Assembly (NCBI GenBank): GCA_002839435.1
Contig: PGYA01000015.1
Span: forward strand, 1-64,000
Length of the DNA stretch: 64,000 nt
Source of the DNA: Candidatus Riflebacteria bacterium HGW-Riflebacteria-2
GTDB lineage: Bacteria; Muiribacteriota; Ozemobacteria; Ozemobacterales; Ozemobacteraceae
Direction of reading: 5' to 3'
Under the pieces are notes generated by a model. It was not told the origin of the DNA, searched no databases, and saw only the letters and a list, made by a program, of their open reading frames with translations. The translations under genes and the position numbers were made by a program. Below, piece after piece: positions 16,758 to 26,503 of the stretch (positions within the stretch are counted from its first letter, which is position 1; the number at the start of each line of letters is the position of its first letter).

Positions 16758-17797
16758 GCAACCTTCTGCAACCACTGATAGAAGAGGCGCTCAAACATGG
16801 TGCCTACGATCTCCATATTAAATCGGCGTTTCCTCCGATCATGAGGGTGGCCAACGAAATCAGACGCATGGATGTGCCGGCGTTCTCGCCCAAAGAGATG
16901 GAGCAACTGGTAATCTCTCTGCTCGACGAGAATCAGCGCAAAGCTTTCAAAGCCAGAGGGCAGATCGACTGCTCGTTTACCATACCTAATATCATCAGAG
17001 TGCGCGCCAACATTTTCTTTCAGCGCAACAGTCTCGCTATTTCGTGTCGCCTGGTGCCGCCTTCTCCCCCAGAAATGGCTACTCTTGGCTTTTCCCAGGA
17101 AGTTACCGACACCCTTCTCAAAATTAACAACGGCATGATACTTATTACCGGAGCTACCAATTCCGGAAAATCGACCACTGCCGCCAGCTTTATCGATCTG
17201 GTCGCGCGCAATCACGCGCTGCACATAATCACCATCGAAGATCCGGTAGAGTATATCTTTCCCAGATATCCCAAATCTATTATCAGCCAGCGCCAGATCG
17301 GCGAAGACACACCCGACTTTCAAACAGGTCTGAATTCGGCTCTGCGGCAGGATCCTGACGTAGTACTTATTGGCGAACTGCGCGACCTCGAAACCGTTGA
17401 AACCTGTCTGAAAGCGGCAGAAACCGGGCACCTGGTAGTTGCCACCCTGCATACGTCAAACGCCGTGCAGAGCATAACCCGTATGATCAATATCTTTCCG
17501 TCGCATCAGCGCGACAACATACGTTTTATGATCTCAAGCTCTTTAAAATGCGTATTATCGCAGGTGTTACTGCCCTCGGCCGATCACAAAAAACGTGTGC
17601 TCGCCTACGAAATCCTGCCAATGCTGCCCTCTGTCAGCAACCTTATCCGGCAGCGCAAAATTCATGAAATTAGTTCAGTCATGCGCCTCGGCCAGCGATC
17701 TGGCTGTATTCCGATGAATACCGTTGTTAAAGAACTTCTTAAACGAAAACTGGTGCGTCACGAAGACATACCACCAGAATACCTCGAGGAAAAGTGA
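16754..17797 (+). CDS. PilT-type ATPase (second copy)
   Basis: A 347-residue paralogue of the preceding gene. The N-terminal motif is GAYDLHIKSAFPPIMRV; Walker A GATNSGKST; IEDPVEYIFP; Walker B DVVLIGELRD; His box VATLHTS; C-terminal SNLIRQRK. The second Walker A position (Asn for the usual Gly) is tolerated in this family. Pilus-bearing bacteria often carry two retraction ATPases (PilT and PilU) with different roles. Translationally coupled to both neighbours: ATGA overlap upstream and a two-base gap to the cyclase gene. Confidence 0.92.
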   Translation: MSNLLQPLIEEALKHGAYDLHIKSAFPPIMRVANEIRRMDVPAFSPKEMEQLVISLLDENQRKAFKARGQIDCSFTIPNIIRVRANIFFQRNSLAISCRLVPPSPPEMATLGFSQEVTDTLLKINNGMILITGATNSGKSTTAASFIDLVARNHALHIITIEDPVEYIFPRYPKSIISQRQIGEDTPDFQTGLNSALRQDPDVVLIGELRDLETVETCLKAAETGHLVVATLHTSNAVQSITRMINIFPSHQRDNIRFMISSSLKCVLSQVLLPSADHKKRVLAYEILPMLPSVSNLIRQRKIHEISSVMRLGQRSGCIPMNTVVKELLKRKLVRHEDIPPEYLEEK

Positions 17798-17798
17798 C

Positions 17799-19172
17799 AT
17801 GGGAATTCTCGACAGCTTGCGTGGTGGCGGTTCCAGTAAAGAGCTCGAAGATCTGCGCCGCGAAATCGCAACTCTTAAAAGCCAGCTGAAGCTCAGTGAT
17901 AACGAGAAAACGCTGCATCACCAAAAGTATCTGACCATTATTGACAAGACGCACGCGTTCATGGAACGTCTTAAAATTCTGGTTGGAACCCTCGAAGACA
18001 CCTACGTACTCGAGCGCTGCTGGGATCTCCTCGATCTCGCTCTGGTCATCAAAAAGGGCGCCGTTTACAGGAAAACTGACGAAGGCTGGGTTGCCGAACA
18101 TTATGTTGGCTTCAAAGAAGACGAAATCCCGGTTATTCCGCTGAACGAAGATTCTCTGCCCGGATATGTCGCAGAAACTGGAGCCGTATTAAGCCTTGCC
18201 CATCTGCGCAAACAGGATGATCTCGCCTATCTTGAGCGACGCGGCGTTATTTCCGACTGCAAAGTTGCCTGCCCGGTTCGGATAGACGGCAATATCGAGA
18301 AGCTCATCATCATCTGCACTTACGCCGGCAACGTATTTACCGGCGAAGACGACCTCGACACGGTAAATATGGTCGCTACGCTTCTTGGGCTGGTTCTCAG
18401 CAATACCAAGGCCCTGGCAGCTCAAAAAAGTGAATTCGAAAAGATGCGCCGTCTTTTTTCAAGCATGGTTGCGCCAGAAGTAGTCGAGTTGCTCGAAAAA
18501 AACCCGGAAGGTATAACGCTTGGGGGTGAACGCAAGCAGATCGCGATCATGTTTGTTGACATCCGCAATTTCACTGCATTGGCCAAGAAAATCACACCTG
18601 AGCAGACAGTCGAACTGCTGAACCGATATTTCACTCTGATCACCGAAATTATCCTCAAGAACCGTGGAACACTTGATAAGTTTATGGGCGACTCGGCCAT
18701 GGCGCTTTTTGGCACCCCGAACATTCACATCAACCCGAGCCTTTCGGCTGTACAGGCTGCGATGCAAATACAGCGCGCATTCGAAATCAAGATGCCACAA
18801 TGGGTTGCCGAAGGTTTTCCTGAATACGGCATCGGCATTGGCATAAATTTTCAGGAAGTAATTGTCGGTAACGTCGGTTCAACCAGACTGTCAAACTTCA
18901 CCGCCGTCGGCGATGGCGTAAACATCGCATCGCGCCTGTGTCATATCGCCAAACCTGGCGAGGTGCTCATTACCGGCACATGCTACGAGAACATCGAAGA
19001 CTGGCCCGGTGCCGTCGAAGAACGCTTTGGCGTTAACATCAAAGGCAGCGAGGCGATTACCGTGTTCTCGCTCGAAGACGCGCCCGGCGACAAAGCCTGT
19101 TGCCCACAGTGTGGCCTGCCATTGCCGCTAGATGCAAAATTCTGCGGTGAATGCGGTTTCAAGCGCTCATAG
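17799..19172 (+). CDS. Adenylate/guanylate cyclase with GAF domain and zinc ribbon
   Basis: A 457-residue class III nucleotide cyclase. A short coiled coil (residues 10-50, with ELEDLRREIATLKSQ) is followed by a GAF-like sensor domain (about 55-205), then the catalytic domain with metal-binding MFVDIRNFTAL, DKFMGDSAMALFG and VGDGVNIASR. The C-terminal tail is a zinc ribbon (CPQCGLPLPL then FCGECGF). It would make a cyclic nucleotide in response to a ligand or redox signal sensed by GAF. The start at 17799 has GAGGA upstream, two bases after the PilT stop. Co-transcription with two retraction motors links a second messenger to pilus function; that link is inferred. Confidence 0.92.
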   Translation: MGILDSLRGGGSSKELEDLRREIATLKSQLKLSDNEKTLHHQKYLTIIDKTHAFMERLKILVGTLEDTYVLERCWDLLDLALVIKKGAVYRKTDEGWVAEHYVGFKEDEIPVIPLNEDSLPGYVAETGAVLSLAHLRKQDDLAYLERRGVISDCKVACPVRIDGNIEKLIIICTYAGNVFTGEDDLDTVNMVATLLGLVLSNTKALAAQKSEFEKMRRLFSSMVAPEVVELLEKNPEGITLGGERKQIAIMFVDIRNFTALAKKITPEQTVELLNRYFTLITEIILKNRGTLDKFMGDSAMALFGTPNIHINPSLSAVQAAMQIQRAFEIKMPQWVAEGFPEYGIGIGINFQEVIVGNVGSTRLSNFTAVGDGVNIASRLCHIAKPGEVLITGTCYENIEDWPGAVEERFGVNIKGSEAITVFSLEDAPGDKACCPQCGLPLPLDAKFCGECGFKRS

Positions 19173-19204
19173 CGAAATACTGACCAAACCTTTTACCATA
19201 AAAA

Positions 19205-19240
19205 GAGGGCTGTTGCGTTTCTGCAACAGCCCGGATTTTT
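19205..19240 (+). terminator. Rho-independent terminator of the PilT-cyclase operon
   Basis: A perfect 10-bp stem GGGCTGTTGC (19207-19216) with GCAACAGCCC (19223-19232) and a 6-base loop is followed by GGATTTTT. Confidence 0.9.
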
Positions 19241-19265
19241 ATAAACAGCCTGATTTTAGGAAGAT

Positions 19266-20039
19266 TCAGCCCGCTGACATCAGCCAGTAACTCCTGCAAT
19301 CAGTTGTGCGACCCATAAAACCGTATTCGATCAGGTAGCGACGCAGCGTCGTATGATCGTCGAAAACCTGCTTGAGTATCGCATCGACTTCTTTTTCCGT
19401 GTATTTCCGACCTGATTCAAATCTGGCGGCAATATGGCGCAACACCGCCAGCTTGCTCTTTTCCTTTATATAAAAGGTGGCCAACCGCCCGTCGAGACCG
19501 TCGGGAAAATACTTTTTAAGAATTTTTCCGTTCTCTTCGGGGGTGATCTTGTAGCGGTCATCGACCATGGTCGCGGTCGGGTGTGGCTCCAGATATTTTT
19601 CGGGTGCCGCTTCGTTTTCCCTGATAAGTTCACATAATGCCATGAGAATTTTCGCCTGCCTTTCTTTCTCCTTGAGCGCAAACCGGTGATTACGAATGGT
19701 TGATGCGCTCCCGATACCCAGCTGATTCTGTATCTCGGCATCCGGCAACCGTTTATAGAAACAGCTAAGCAGTTTGCACATATGCTCTGAAAGGCCGGTC
19801 ACCTTTTTGTCGAGACCGGTCAGATATTCGAACACAGAGCCATGTGCCCGTGTAATATGCAGTTCCATGAAGCGATGCGCCTCATAGAGTTCTGCTCCAT
19901 CTTTGTAGATCATACCCTTCTCAATTTCACGACCGCAGATAATGCACTCATAGAACTTCCGGCCTTCAGTAAAGCCCTGCTTGATAATATCTATCGGTAA
20001 TTCCTGCCAGCTTATCGAGCTTTTCATAAACATTCTCAT
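19266..20039 (-). CDS. DUF2087 transcriptional regulator-like protein
   Basis: A 257-residue protein. Residues 25-65 hold a probable zinc site (ECIICGREIEKG, then a region with HRFMELHITRAH). A helix-turn-helix of LuxR style follows (LSEHMCKLLSCFYKRLPDAE, then QLGIGSASTIRNHRFAL). The last 80 residues are a DUF2087 domain with the usual signature ATLRRYLIEYGFMGRT and YTEKEVDAILKQVFDDH. DUF2087 proteins are commonly DNA-binding regulators. Start choice among three close ATGs (20039, 20033, 20027) is uncertain; GAAAG lies before the first. Confidence 0.82.
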   Translation of the reverse strand: MRMFMKSSISWQELPIDIIKQGFTEGRKFYECIICGREIEKGMIYKDGAELYEAHRFMELHITRAHGSVFEYLTGLDKKVTGLSEHMCKLLSCFYKRLPDAEIQNQLGIGSASTIRNHRFALKEKERQAKILMALCELIRENEAAPEKYLEPHPTATMVDDRYKITPEENGKILKKYFPDGLDGRLATFYIKEKSKLAVLRHIAARFESGRKYTEKEVDAILKQVFDDHTTLRRYLIEYGFMGRTTDCRSYWLMSAG

Positions 20040-20164
20040 CTTTCGTTTGAATATGAATAGATTATATTAAATTTATCTATAAAATGCAAGTTTATTCGGC
20101 AAAATGACGTGACAGGCAAAATGACCAGTTAAATGGTCGGGTGTCACTCATGTGTAAGTCGCGG

Positions 20165-21538
20165 TTAAAATGCCGACGAACCAGCAGACAGTATCAGATA
20201 GATGTCGTTGACGTTGCTGCCGGTGTAACCGGTATGCATCAGCTCCCCAAGAGCGTTGAAAAAGCTGTATGAATCATTGTTCTGCAAGAAGGCCTCCGGT
20301 GTCATGCCCATTTTATGAGCCCTCGCCAGAGTGCTGCCGTCAACAAGTGCGCCACAAGCGTCGGTCGGGCCATCTATACCATCAGTTGCCAGCATAGCCA
20401 GCAGCAGATTGTCATATCCTGCCAGGTCGCGCACTGCCGCCAGCGCGGCATGCTGGTTGCGGCCGCCGCGGCCGGTTCCGGTGACTCTGACAGTTGCCTC
20501 ACCGCCAAAAACAAGCGCCACAGGCACATTAGATCTGGTGGCCGCAAGTGCCCGGGCAGCGAGATTTCGAGCAAGTTCGCGCGCATCGCCCTGCCACTGA
20601 TCTCTGATCATCTCTACGCGAAATCCGGCGTCAGCAAGACTTTCGCCAGCAGCAGCCAATGCGGTAAAATTATTGCCGATAACATGATTGCTGACCCTCT
20701 CAAACACGGCGTCACCCGGCTTCGGCGTTTCTTCGACCAGGCCGCGCGACCCATCAGTTAAAAGCTTTCGCACAGTCTCAGGTGAATCGTGCCAGATCTC
20801 GTATCGCTGCAAAATCTCCATGGCGTCAGCGAAGGTTGTCGGGTCGGGCACTGTCGGACCCGAAGCAATAACGTCGAGCGGGTCTCCAATAACGTCGGAG
20901 AGAATCAGGTTAATCAACCGGGCCGGGAAAGCCCGACGCGCCAACCAGCCTCCCTTAATGCCGCTGAGATGCTTACGCACAGCGTTCATCTCACCAATAG
21001 AAGCCCCCGTCCTGAGCAGCATGAATGTAAGCTGCTGCTTGTCTGCCAGCGAAACACCATGCCCCGGCAATGGCATGAGACTCGAACCGCCGCCTGAAAC
21101 AAGGCAGACAACCAGGTCATCGGCGCCAGCTCGTTCAGCCAGCTCAATTATACGGCGGGAGCCTTCCACTCCTGCTTGGTCGGGAATCGGATGACCAGAC
21201 CGATTGAGCACAACCAGCCGGGTGCTGCCAACTGTTTCGGGCGGAATATTCACGCTGCCGCCAGCCAGCTTTTCGCCCAGCAGATCTTCAAGCGCGGCAG
21301 CCATGGCAGCGCTGGCCTTGCCGCCACCAATGACAAAAACCCGGCCAGCAGAAATGTCGAAACGGCTGTCGCCAATTGCAAGAATGTGGTTGCAAAGTGA
21401 CAGTTCAGACCTCATAAGTCTGGCCGGAGCGACCGCACAAATGGCCGAATTGTAAGCCTGCAGAGCGGCCGCGCGCAGACGCCTGGACACGGGGTTTACT
21501 GCCTGACCAGACAATTGCCGCAAATTTTTGACATACAT
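20165..21538 (-). CDS. Glycerate 2-kinase (DUF4147/MOFRL family)
   Basis: A 457-residue enzyme of the class II glycerate kinase family (DUF4147 plus MOFRL domain, also annotated TtuD or hydroxypyruvate reductase). It phosphorylates D-glycerate to 2-phosphoglycerate, feeding serine or glyoxylate carbon into glycolysis. Visible signatures are VIGGGKASAAMA near residue 70, CLVSGGGSSLMPLP near 145, ALVFGGEATVRVTGTGRGGR near 345, and MLATDGIDGPTDA. The ATG at 21538 has GTGGAG about nine bases upstream; a GTG five codons earlier overlaps that site. Monocistronic. Confidence 0.9.
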   Translation of the reverse strand: MYVKNLRQLSGQAVNPVSRRLRAAALQAYNSAICAVAPARLMRSELSLCNHILAIGDSRFDISAGRVFVIGGGKASAAMAAALEDLLGEKLAGGSVNIPPETVGSTRLVVLNRSGHPIPDQAGVEGSRRIIELAERAGADDLVVCLVSGGGSSLMPLPGHGVSLADKQQLTFMLLRTGASIGEMNAVRKHLSGIKGGWLARRAFPARLINLILSDVIGDPLDVIASGPTVPDPTTFADAMEILQRYEIWHDSPETVRKLLTDGSRGLVEETPKPGDAVFERVSNHVIGNNFTALAAAGESLADAGFRVEMIRDQWQGDARELARNLAARALAATRSNVPVALVFGGEATVRVTGTGRGGRNQHAALAAVRDLAGYDNLLLAMLATDGIDGPTDACGALVDGSTLARAHKMGMTPEAFLQNNDSYSFFNALGELMHTGYTGSNVNDIYLILSAGSSAF

Positions 21539-21694
21539 ATCAGCCCACTCCACCGCTTATTTATAAGCCTCATACATAACAGCATAAAACTAGATTGCCA
21601 AAATATTCAACAATTCACAGTAAATATCGACGGTTTGACAGAGAGGCAGCAACAGGGTACACTTAAACCAGAAGCCAACAAAGCGGAGGTTACC

Positions 21695-22930
21695 ATGTTA
21701 AAGGAATACCGGCAACGGCCCTGGCGTGTGTTTCTGACAGTTTTTCTGATCACTTTTTGTGTTGTTCATTTTGCTTTCGCCGCCGAGACAGAGTTGGCAG
21801 GCTTCACTGAAGAGCGTATTCGCGAGATAAAAGAAGCGATAGAACCGGTTCTCAAGGGTCAGCCGGTAACCGATATCCCAGAAGAAGATCGGCAGCTGCT
21901 GTTTCTGGCCGAAATGCTCTATTCAGACTCTTTCGAGCTGTTTCTGCGGCATGGCGAATATCTTGCTGACGTAAAGCGCGATTATACGCAGGCGATTCCA
22001 AGACTCAAGCGCGCCTATGAGCTCAAGCCAAAAGAACTGAGCATTCTCGAAAAACTGGCGGTGTGTCATCAGGCACTCAAGCAGTCAGCCAGCGAAGTTT
22101 CCTGCTGGGAAACGCTGCGAGAACTTCTTGAAAACGATGAAGACCCGGAAAAACGCGACCTGCGACAACGAGTGATGGTCAACCTTGAACGCATGGCAAA
22201 AGAAAATGCCATGATGATGCGTGCCGGCAGAAGATTCATCATTTACACGCCGGTAGACAGTGCCTATACCTATGTCACCCACGAACTAATCGATGATCGC
22301 CTCGAAGAAATCTATCAGCAGGTAACTGGTGATCTCGCCTGTGTACCCGCATATCGCACTTCAATATTGGTGCTTGACCCCATAAAATTTGAAGAAGTCA
22401 GTCCTACTTCCTGGGCCGGCGGCTTTGCCTCTGGCGGCAAGTCGATGACCCTGCCGGCCGACAGTTTTCCGCGTTCAGAACCTGAGACCAGACTACCGGC
22501 GCGCAAACTGTTAACACATGAATTCACTCACAACATAATCTTCATCATGGGTGGAGGCAAATGCCCAACCTGGCTGAATGAAGGCCTGGCGGTATTTTCT
22601 GAGAAGAAAGATGACGGCTTTACTGAGTTCAAACCTTATGTTCCGGCACCAGGCGAAATCATGGACATAGAGGAACTCGAAAAAGAATTTCAGGAAATCC
22701 GCAAGCTCGGCAAAGAATCGCTTGAAAGAGTCCACAAAGCCTATCAAATGGCAGGCCTCTACGCCAGGTTTCTGGTGCAGAATGGCACCATGGCGGCACC
22801 CCGGCAGATCATCAATTGCTTAAAAAACGGCATGAAAATGGAAGAAGCCCTGCAAAACGTAACCGACCTGAGCATACGCCAGTTCGAGAATGATTTCAAA
22901 GCCTGGACAGTCGAACTGGCCAGCAACTGA
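21695..22930 (+). CDS. Secreted peptidase MA-like metalloprotease
   Basis: A 411-residue exported protein. Residues 1-30 are a signal peptide (VFLTVFLITFCVVHFAFA). Residues 60-180 contain helical TPR-like repeats (RLKRAYELKPKELSILEKLA). The C-terminal half is a gluzincin peptidase domain with HEFTH (the HExxH zinc motif) and, about 20 residues on, the Glu of WLNEGLAVF, the third zinc ligand and hallmark of the peptidase MA family. GGAGG lies six bases before the ATG. It is separated from the downstream HEAT gene by 41 bases and may be co-transcribed with it. Confidence 0.88.
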   Translation: MLKEYRQRPWRVFLTVFLITFCVVHFAFAAETELAGFTEERIREIKEAIEPVLKGQPVTDIPEEDRQLLFLAEMLYSDSFELFLRHGEYLADVKRDYTQAIPRLKRAYELKPKELSILEKLAVCHQALKQSASEVSCWETLRELLENDEDPEKRDLRQRVMVNLERMAKENAMMMRAGRRFIIYTPVDSAYTYVTHELIDDRLEEIYQQVTGDLACVPAYRTSILVLDPIKFEEVSPTSWAGGFASGGKSMTLPADSFPRSEPETRLPARKLLTHEFTHNIIFIMGGGKCPTWLNEGLAVFSEKKDDGFTEFKPYVPAPGEIMDIEELEKEFQEIRKLGKESLERVHKAYQMAGLYARFLVQNGTMAAPRQIINCLKNGMKMEEALQNVTDLSIRQFENDFKAWTVELASN

Positions 22931-22971
22931 AGAATTGTCGGCAAAAGTGGCAAAATAGCAGGAACAAGTTA

Positions 22972-25380
22972 ATGCACAGTGCAAACGATGATTTTCTGAT
23001 AGAGATTTTTCTTGCAGATCTAAAATCTGAAGACAAATTTATCCGAGAACTTGCCATCACCCAGCTTTATCACCATATCGGCGCCCACCGCGTTAGAGAG
23101 GTGTTGTCAGAGGCAGCCGATGGTGAAAGCGACCCTTTCCTCAAAAATATGATCGGCTCTCTGCTGGCAATGACCTCTGCGCCGGATTTGCCTGAAGACA
23201 AACCAACCGCCAGCTCCATCGATAAAAACGCTCTGTTGCTGCGCTGGCGCAACCACGAACTTGGTATTAAGGAGATGCTGCAGAGTATCAGCCTCCTGCC
23301 GTCAGAGCAGCATATCTCAACCATCATGGAATTGATAAGTGATGAGTCTGAGCTGTCGAGACTGCTTCCGATGTTTTCGCCGCCGGGCGAACTGGTCAGA
23401 AAACCAGAAATCATTGCAACACTGGCAGAGAAGCTTTATGCAAGTGATTACATCTTCGTAATCAGACTGATATCATTTCTCAGCGAACATAGCCGGAACC
23501 ATCTTGTTAAGGCCTTACCAGCACTCCTTAAACATCAAAATTTCATGGTCAGGGCTGAAGCAATAAGGTTTTTATTCAAAATATCAAAGCAACACGCCCT
23601 GCGACTGCTGGAAGAACTTATATTTGCAGATGAAGCCAGTCGCCGATCGGCAAGTACATTTCTTCTTCTATTTCCATTCGAAGATGTTCAGCACATTGTC
23701 TTAAGCCTTATCGACAGCGGAGCTTTGCAGGATGTTTTCTTGAGCAAACTGCTTACTCATCTGGTGGCAAACAATCCTGATGCAGATTTCTTTAAAAGGC
23801 TTACTATTTCTGAAGTTTTGCGCAAAGACGAAATTCCGGAAATCGAACAACTGCGCCGGGAAGCAGCAGAAGCCCTGCAACTGGCCGGAATCATCGATCG
23901 CAATATCGAAGAATTTTGCAGAAGCACACGCGAACGGGTAGCCGCCTATATAAAAGAACGCGCCGGAGTAAATATTGTTCTCGAACAGGATGCGGCAGAA
24001 AAAGAAAAAGTTGCAGCGCCTCTGCCACAAAAGAAAGCCGCCAAACCTCAACCGGAAAAACAGCAGAGTTTACCGATAGAAAAAGAGTCGCCTGCGCCCG
24101 CTGCAATTGCAACAGAGCCAACAAAGGGGTCAGAGAAGCCTGATTCAGCTGCTGAGAAAGCGGATTCAGCTTCTGAAAACGCTGAGACAATCACGGAGAA
24201 GGTTGAGACAAAGCCAGCTGAACCAATCTTAGAAAATGCTGACACCAGAAAACTCAGGGAGATACTCGCGCAGGAATCTTTGTCGCAAAACGACAGAGTA
24301 GTACTTCGCAAGCTGTTGATGAGTGGCGGAACAGTTGATACGAACGATCTTGTGCTTCAGATTCTGGCCAGATTCAAACCTTCTGATTCACAGGCAATCA
24401 AGTGGCTGGAAGATTCTCTGGAAAAGCTTCCACCAAAAGGCTCTCTACTGGCAATAAAACTGCTCGCAGAACTCAATCCGGCGCGAATAATTCCACATCT
24501 GCCGGTTCTGTGCGTAAACGAGAATGAAATGATCGCAACGCAGGCAATAAGACTTTTCAGAAAGCATAATCTGAAAGGGCTGCTGAAGCAGATAAACAGC
24601 TGGCTTCAGGAAGACCGCGAACGATCGTGGAAATCCGCCCTGACAGCCCTTCTCCAGTTGAAAATAGATGTTGCGCGTGAGATATTGATAAAAACTTTTC
24701 AGACCACCAGTCGCACTTCACTGATAAAATTTTTCGCGCCGGTATTTATAATTTCGCCCGACCACATGACCCTTTATGAACTTGAACTGCTGGCCGCCGA
24801 AAGCAGGGGCAGCAAGCACGAGCTGATCAGCGAGATTACATGCGAACTGAAAGAAGTTCTGGGAGTGACGGTAACGAAGGGCAACGAGGAATCGGGCACG
24901 GCCAACATTATTGGCGCAGGCATTCATGTCAAATGGGAAGAATTCAAACAGAGCCTTGAAAAAATACGCTACATCTCTAAGAATCAGCAGTTTATTGACA
25001 CACTGACAGGATTTGCCGAAAAGCATGTATTGAAAGCCCTGCTGCTGACATTTGCCCTATTCGCCTACACATTCTGGCCAGACTCCAGCATCTCAGTACC
25101 GGATACCAGCACATCTGAGATCGAGCAGACCTTTTCCGTCAACCAGAAAATACCTGAACTTAAAGTCGGAGAAAACAGAATCTTCAAACTCGAAAGCTAT
25201 GACCCGATAAACCGCTCATGGAAGGCAACAGGCCTTGACGGGCAGTTTTATCGTCTCAAACTGCCAGTTCCAGGTGACTTTTCGGCAGGTTTCAAAGGTG
25301 ACTTCAAAATATTGTATTTCACTGTTACCAAACTGGGGTATCCGGTGGTAACCTGCGAACTGGTCGCAAAGCTTAAATAA
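22972..25380 (+). CDS. HEAT-repeat membrane protein (paralogue A)
   Basis: An 802-residue protein made mostly of helical HEAT-like repeats (residues 1-330 and 425-670; e.g. FIRELAITQLYHHIGAHRV, FMVRAEAIRFLFKIS). A low-complexity linker rich in Lys, Glu, Ala and Pro separates the halves (about 335-425). Near the C-terminus one membrane helix (HVLKALLLTFALFAYTFW, about 685-702) precedes a beta-rich domain of about 90 residues. Predicted topology: large cytoplasmic scaffold, one helix, small outer domain. Clearly paralogous to the protein at 35168-37384. It lies tail-to-tail with a pseudopilin cluster. AGGAA precedes the ATG by seven bases. Confidence 0.85.
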   Translation: MHSANDDFLIEIFLADLKSEDKFIRELAITQLYHHIGAHRVREVLSEAADGESDPFLKNMIGSLLAMTSAPDLPEDKPTASSIDKNALLLRWRNHELGIKEMLQSISLLPSEQHISTIMELISDESELSRLLPMFSPPGELVRKPEIIATLAEKLYASDYIFVIRLISFLSEHSRNHLVKALPALLKHQNFMVRAEAIRFLFKISKQHALRLLEELIFADEASRRSASTFLLLFPFEDVQHIVLSLIDSGALQDVFLSKLLTHLVANNPDADFFKRLTISEVLRKDEIPEIEQLRREAAEALQLAGIIDRNIEEFCRSTRERVAAYIKERAGVNIVLEQDAAEKEKVAAPLPQKKAAKPQPEKQQSLPIEKESPAPAAIATEPTKGSEKPDSAAEKADSASENAETITEKVETKPAEPILENADTRKLREILAQESLSQNDRVVLRKLLMSGGTVDTNDLVLQILARFKPSDSQAIKWLEDSLEKLPPKGSLLAIKLLAELNPARIIPHLPVLCVNENEMIATQAIRLFRKHNLKGLLKQINSWLQEDRERSWKSALTALLQLKIDVAREILIKTFQTTSRTSLIKFFAPVFIISPDHMTLYELELLAAESRGSKHELISEITCELKEVLGVTVTKGNEESGTANIIGAGIHVKWEEFKQSLEKIRYISKNQQFIDTLTGFAEKHVLKALLLTFALFAYTFWPDSSISVPDTSTSEIEQTFSVNQKIPELKVGENRIFKLESYDPINRSWKATGLDGQFYRLKLPVPGDFSAGFKGDFKILYFTVTKLGYPVVTCELVAKLK

Positions 25381-25404
25381 GCAGCACAATCTCGCAGCGA
25401 ACCA

Positions 25405-26160
25405 TCAAAAGACCGCGCCTTCGGCTCTGACATAACTGTCGTCTTCTGCGGCGCCGCTTATGCTCAGCACCAGTTTCTGCCCCTTCCTGATATTGAACTT
25501 ATACGATATTCCTTTGACCGGCGAATAATTACCGGAAGACTCTTCAAACATGCTGGATGCATCTGTTTGGCCTTTGAATTGAATCGGAGCATATGAAGTA
25601 TCATTGGCACGCACCCAACTCAGCAGCGGCTGGCCGGCAAATCTGATTTCATTGCCTTCTTCATCATAGAGGCGTGCAACGATACTGGCATTTCTATATG
25701 TATAAAGATAAGCCGCAAGCGCAACTTCACCATCGGCAAGCGCAATCAGTTCTTTTTCGCCCTTTCCGGTCAAAGTCTGCTCCTGCGAAGAAACATTGCT
25801 CTGCAATACTTTTTGCACAGTTGCACTGAGCTTTGAGCTAAGCTGTTTCACAGCTTTCGGACTGGCAAAAAGATGAGGATAACTCTGTGCAAGACCGGCA
25901 TCAGTGTCAGCAGGCGGCGAAACAGTGGTTCCGGATAATGCTGCCGGAACTGTCTGCCCGGAAGAAGTCTCATTTAAAACCGAGTCGGGCGGATTGCTCT
26001 TTTCGACAGAAATAGAAGTTGCCTCTGAACCGATGCCGAGATAAATTTTGGCTGCATGTGCCTGGCAGTTCATCAACAAAATTGCCAGCAAGAGCAGTAA
26101 AACTTCACGGCACGATATTGAAGGTGATTTTCTTTCCATCAGTTGTCTCAGAAAAATCAT
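25405..26160 (-). CDS. Secreted protein with KGQK/SISG beta domain
   Basis: A 251-residue protein with an N-terminal signal peptide (VLLLLLAILLMNCQAHA, cleavage near residue 36). A variable Ser/Pro-rich segment is followed by a beta-rich C-terminal half. The last 75 residues (with LLSWVRANDTSY, YSPVKGISYKFNI and KGQKLVLSISG) match a segment of the secreted protein at 29196-30074. It is the last gene of a pseudopilin operon; its start lies inside the end of the preceding pilin gene, with GGGAAAGG about nine bases upstream. Role unknown, possibly a substrate or accessory of that system. Confidence 0.75.
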   Translation of the reverse strand: MIFLRQLMERKSPSISCREVLLLLLAILLMNCQAHAAKIYLGIGSEATSISVEKSNPPDSVLNETSSGQTVPAALSGTTVSPPADTDAGLAQSYPHLFASPKAVKQLSSKLSATVQKVLQSNVSSQEQTLTGKGEKELIALADGEVALAAYLYTYRNASIVARLYDEEGNEIRFAGQPLLSWVRANDTSYAPIQFKGQTDASSMFEESSGNYSPVKGISYKFNIRKGQKLVLSISGAAEDDSYVRAEGAVF

Positions 26161-26503
26161 AAGTCTTTACCTTTCCCGACCTTGTGACATAAACCTTCTG
26201 CTGATCAGCGCTCAATTCATAGACGACGGTTGCTTTTACAGGCAGGGAGGTTATGTCGGTCGAAACAGTTTCAATCTCCCAGCGGTTCGGTCCCGTTGGG
26301 TTGATAGTAAAAGAAGATCGGATATCTCGCCGCAACTCTCCAACCAGAGCGGAACTCAACGCCTGAAATGACTGCTCGTCCTCAAGCTCATCGGCTGACA
26401 TGCGTGTCTGCGAGTAAGCGAAGTACCAGAGAGTAATAACAATGCTCAACACTGCGGATACCGTTATCAGCTCAACGGTTGAAAACCCTTTTTTAGCGAA
26501 CAA
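26105..26503 (-). CDS. Prepilin-like protein (minor pseudopilin)
   Basis: A 132-residue type IV pilin-like protein. The prepilin leader is MFAKKG, with cleavage before FSTVELITV, so Glu sits at mature position 5. A hydrophobic N-terminal helix (residues 7-30) then a beta-rich head follow. Translation starts at a TTG with GAGGGGG about six bases upstream; the start overlaps the end of the large GspK-like gene by 11 bases. It most resembles GspJ or PilW-type minor pseudopilins in size class and position, but the head is too divergent to assign. Confidence 0.85.
   Translation of the reverse strand: MFAKKGFSTVELITVSAVLSIVITLWYFAYSQTRMSADELEDEQSFQALSSALVGELRRDIRSSFTINPTGPNRWEIETVSTDITSLPVKATVVYELSADQQKVYVTRSGKVKTYDFSETTDGKKITFNIVP

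Noticed and set aside
16700..17452. 250-codon minus-strand frame
   Set aside because: Antisense shadow of the second PilT gene.
24100..24240. Repeated Lys/Glu/Ala codons suggesting a tandem repeat
   Set aside because: It is a low-complexity linker within the HEAT-repeat protein with no regular unit at DNA level.
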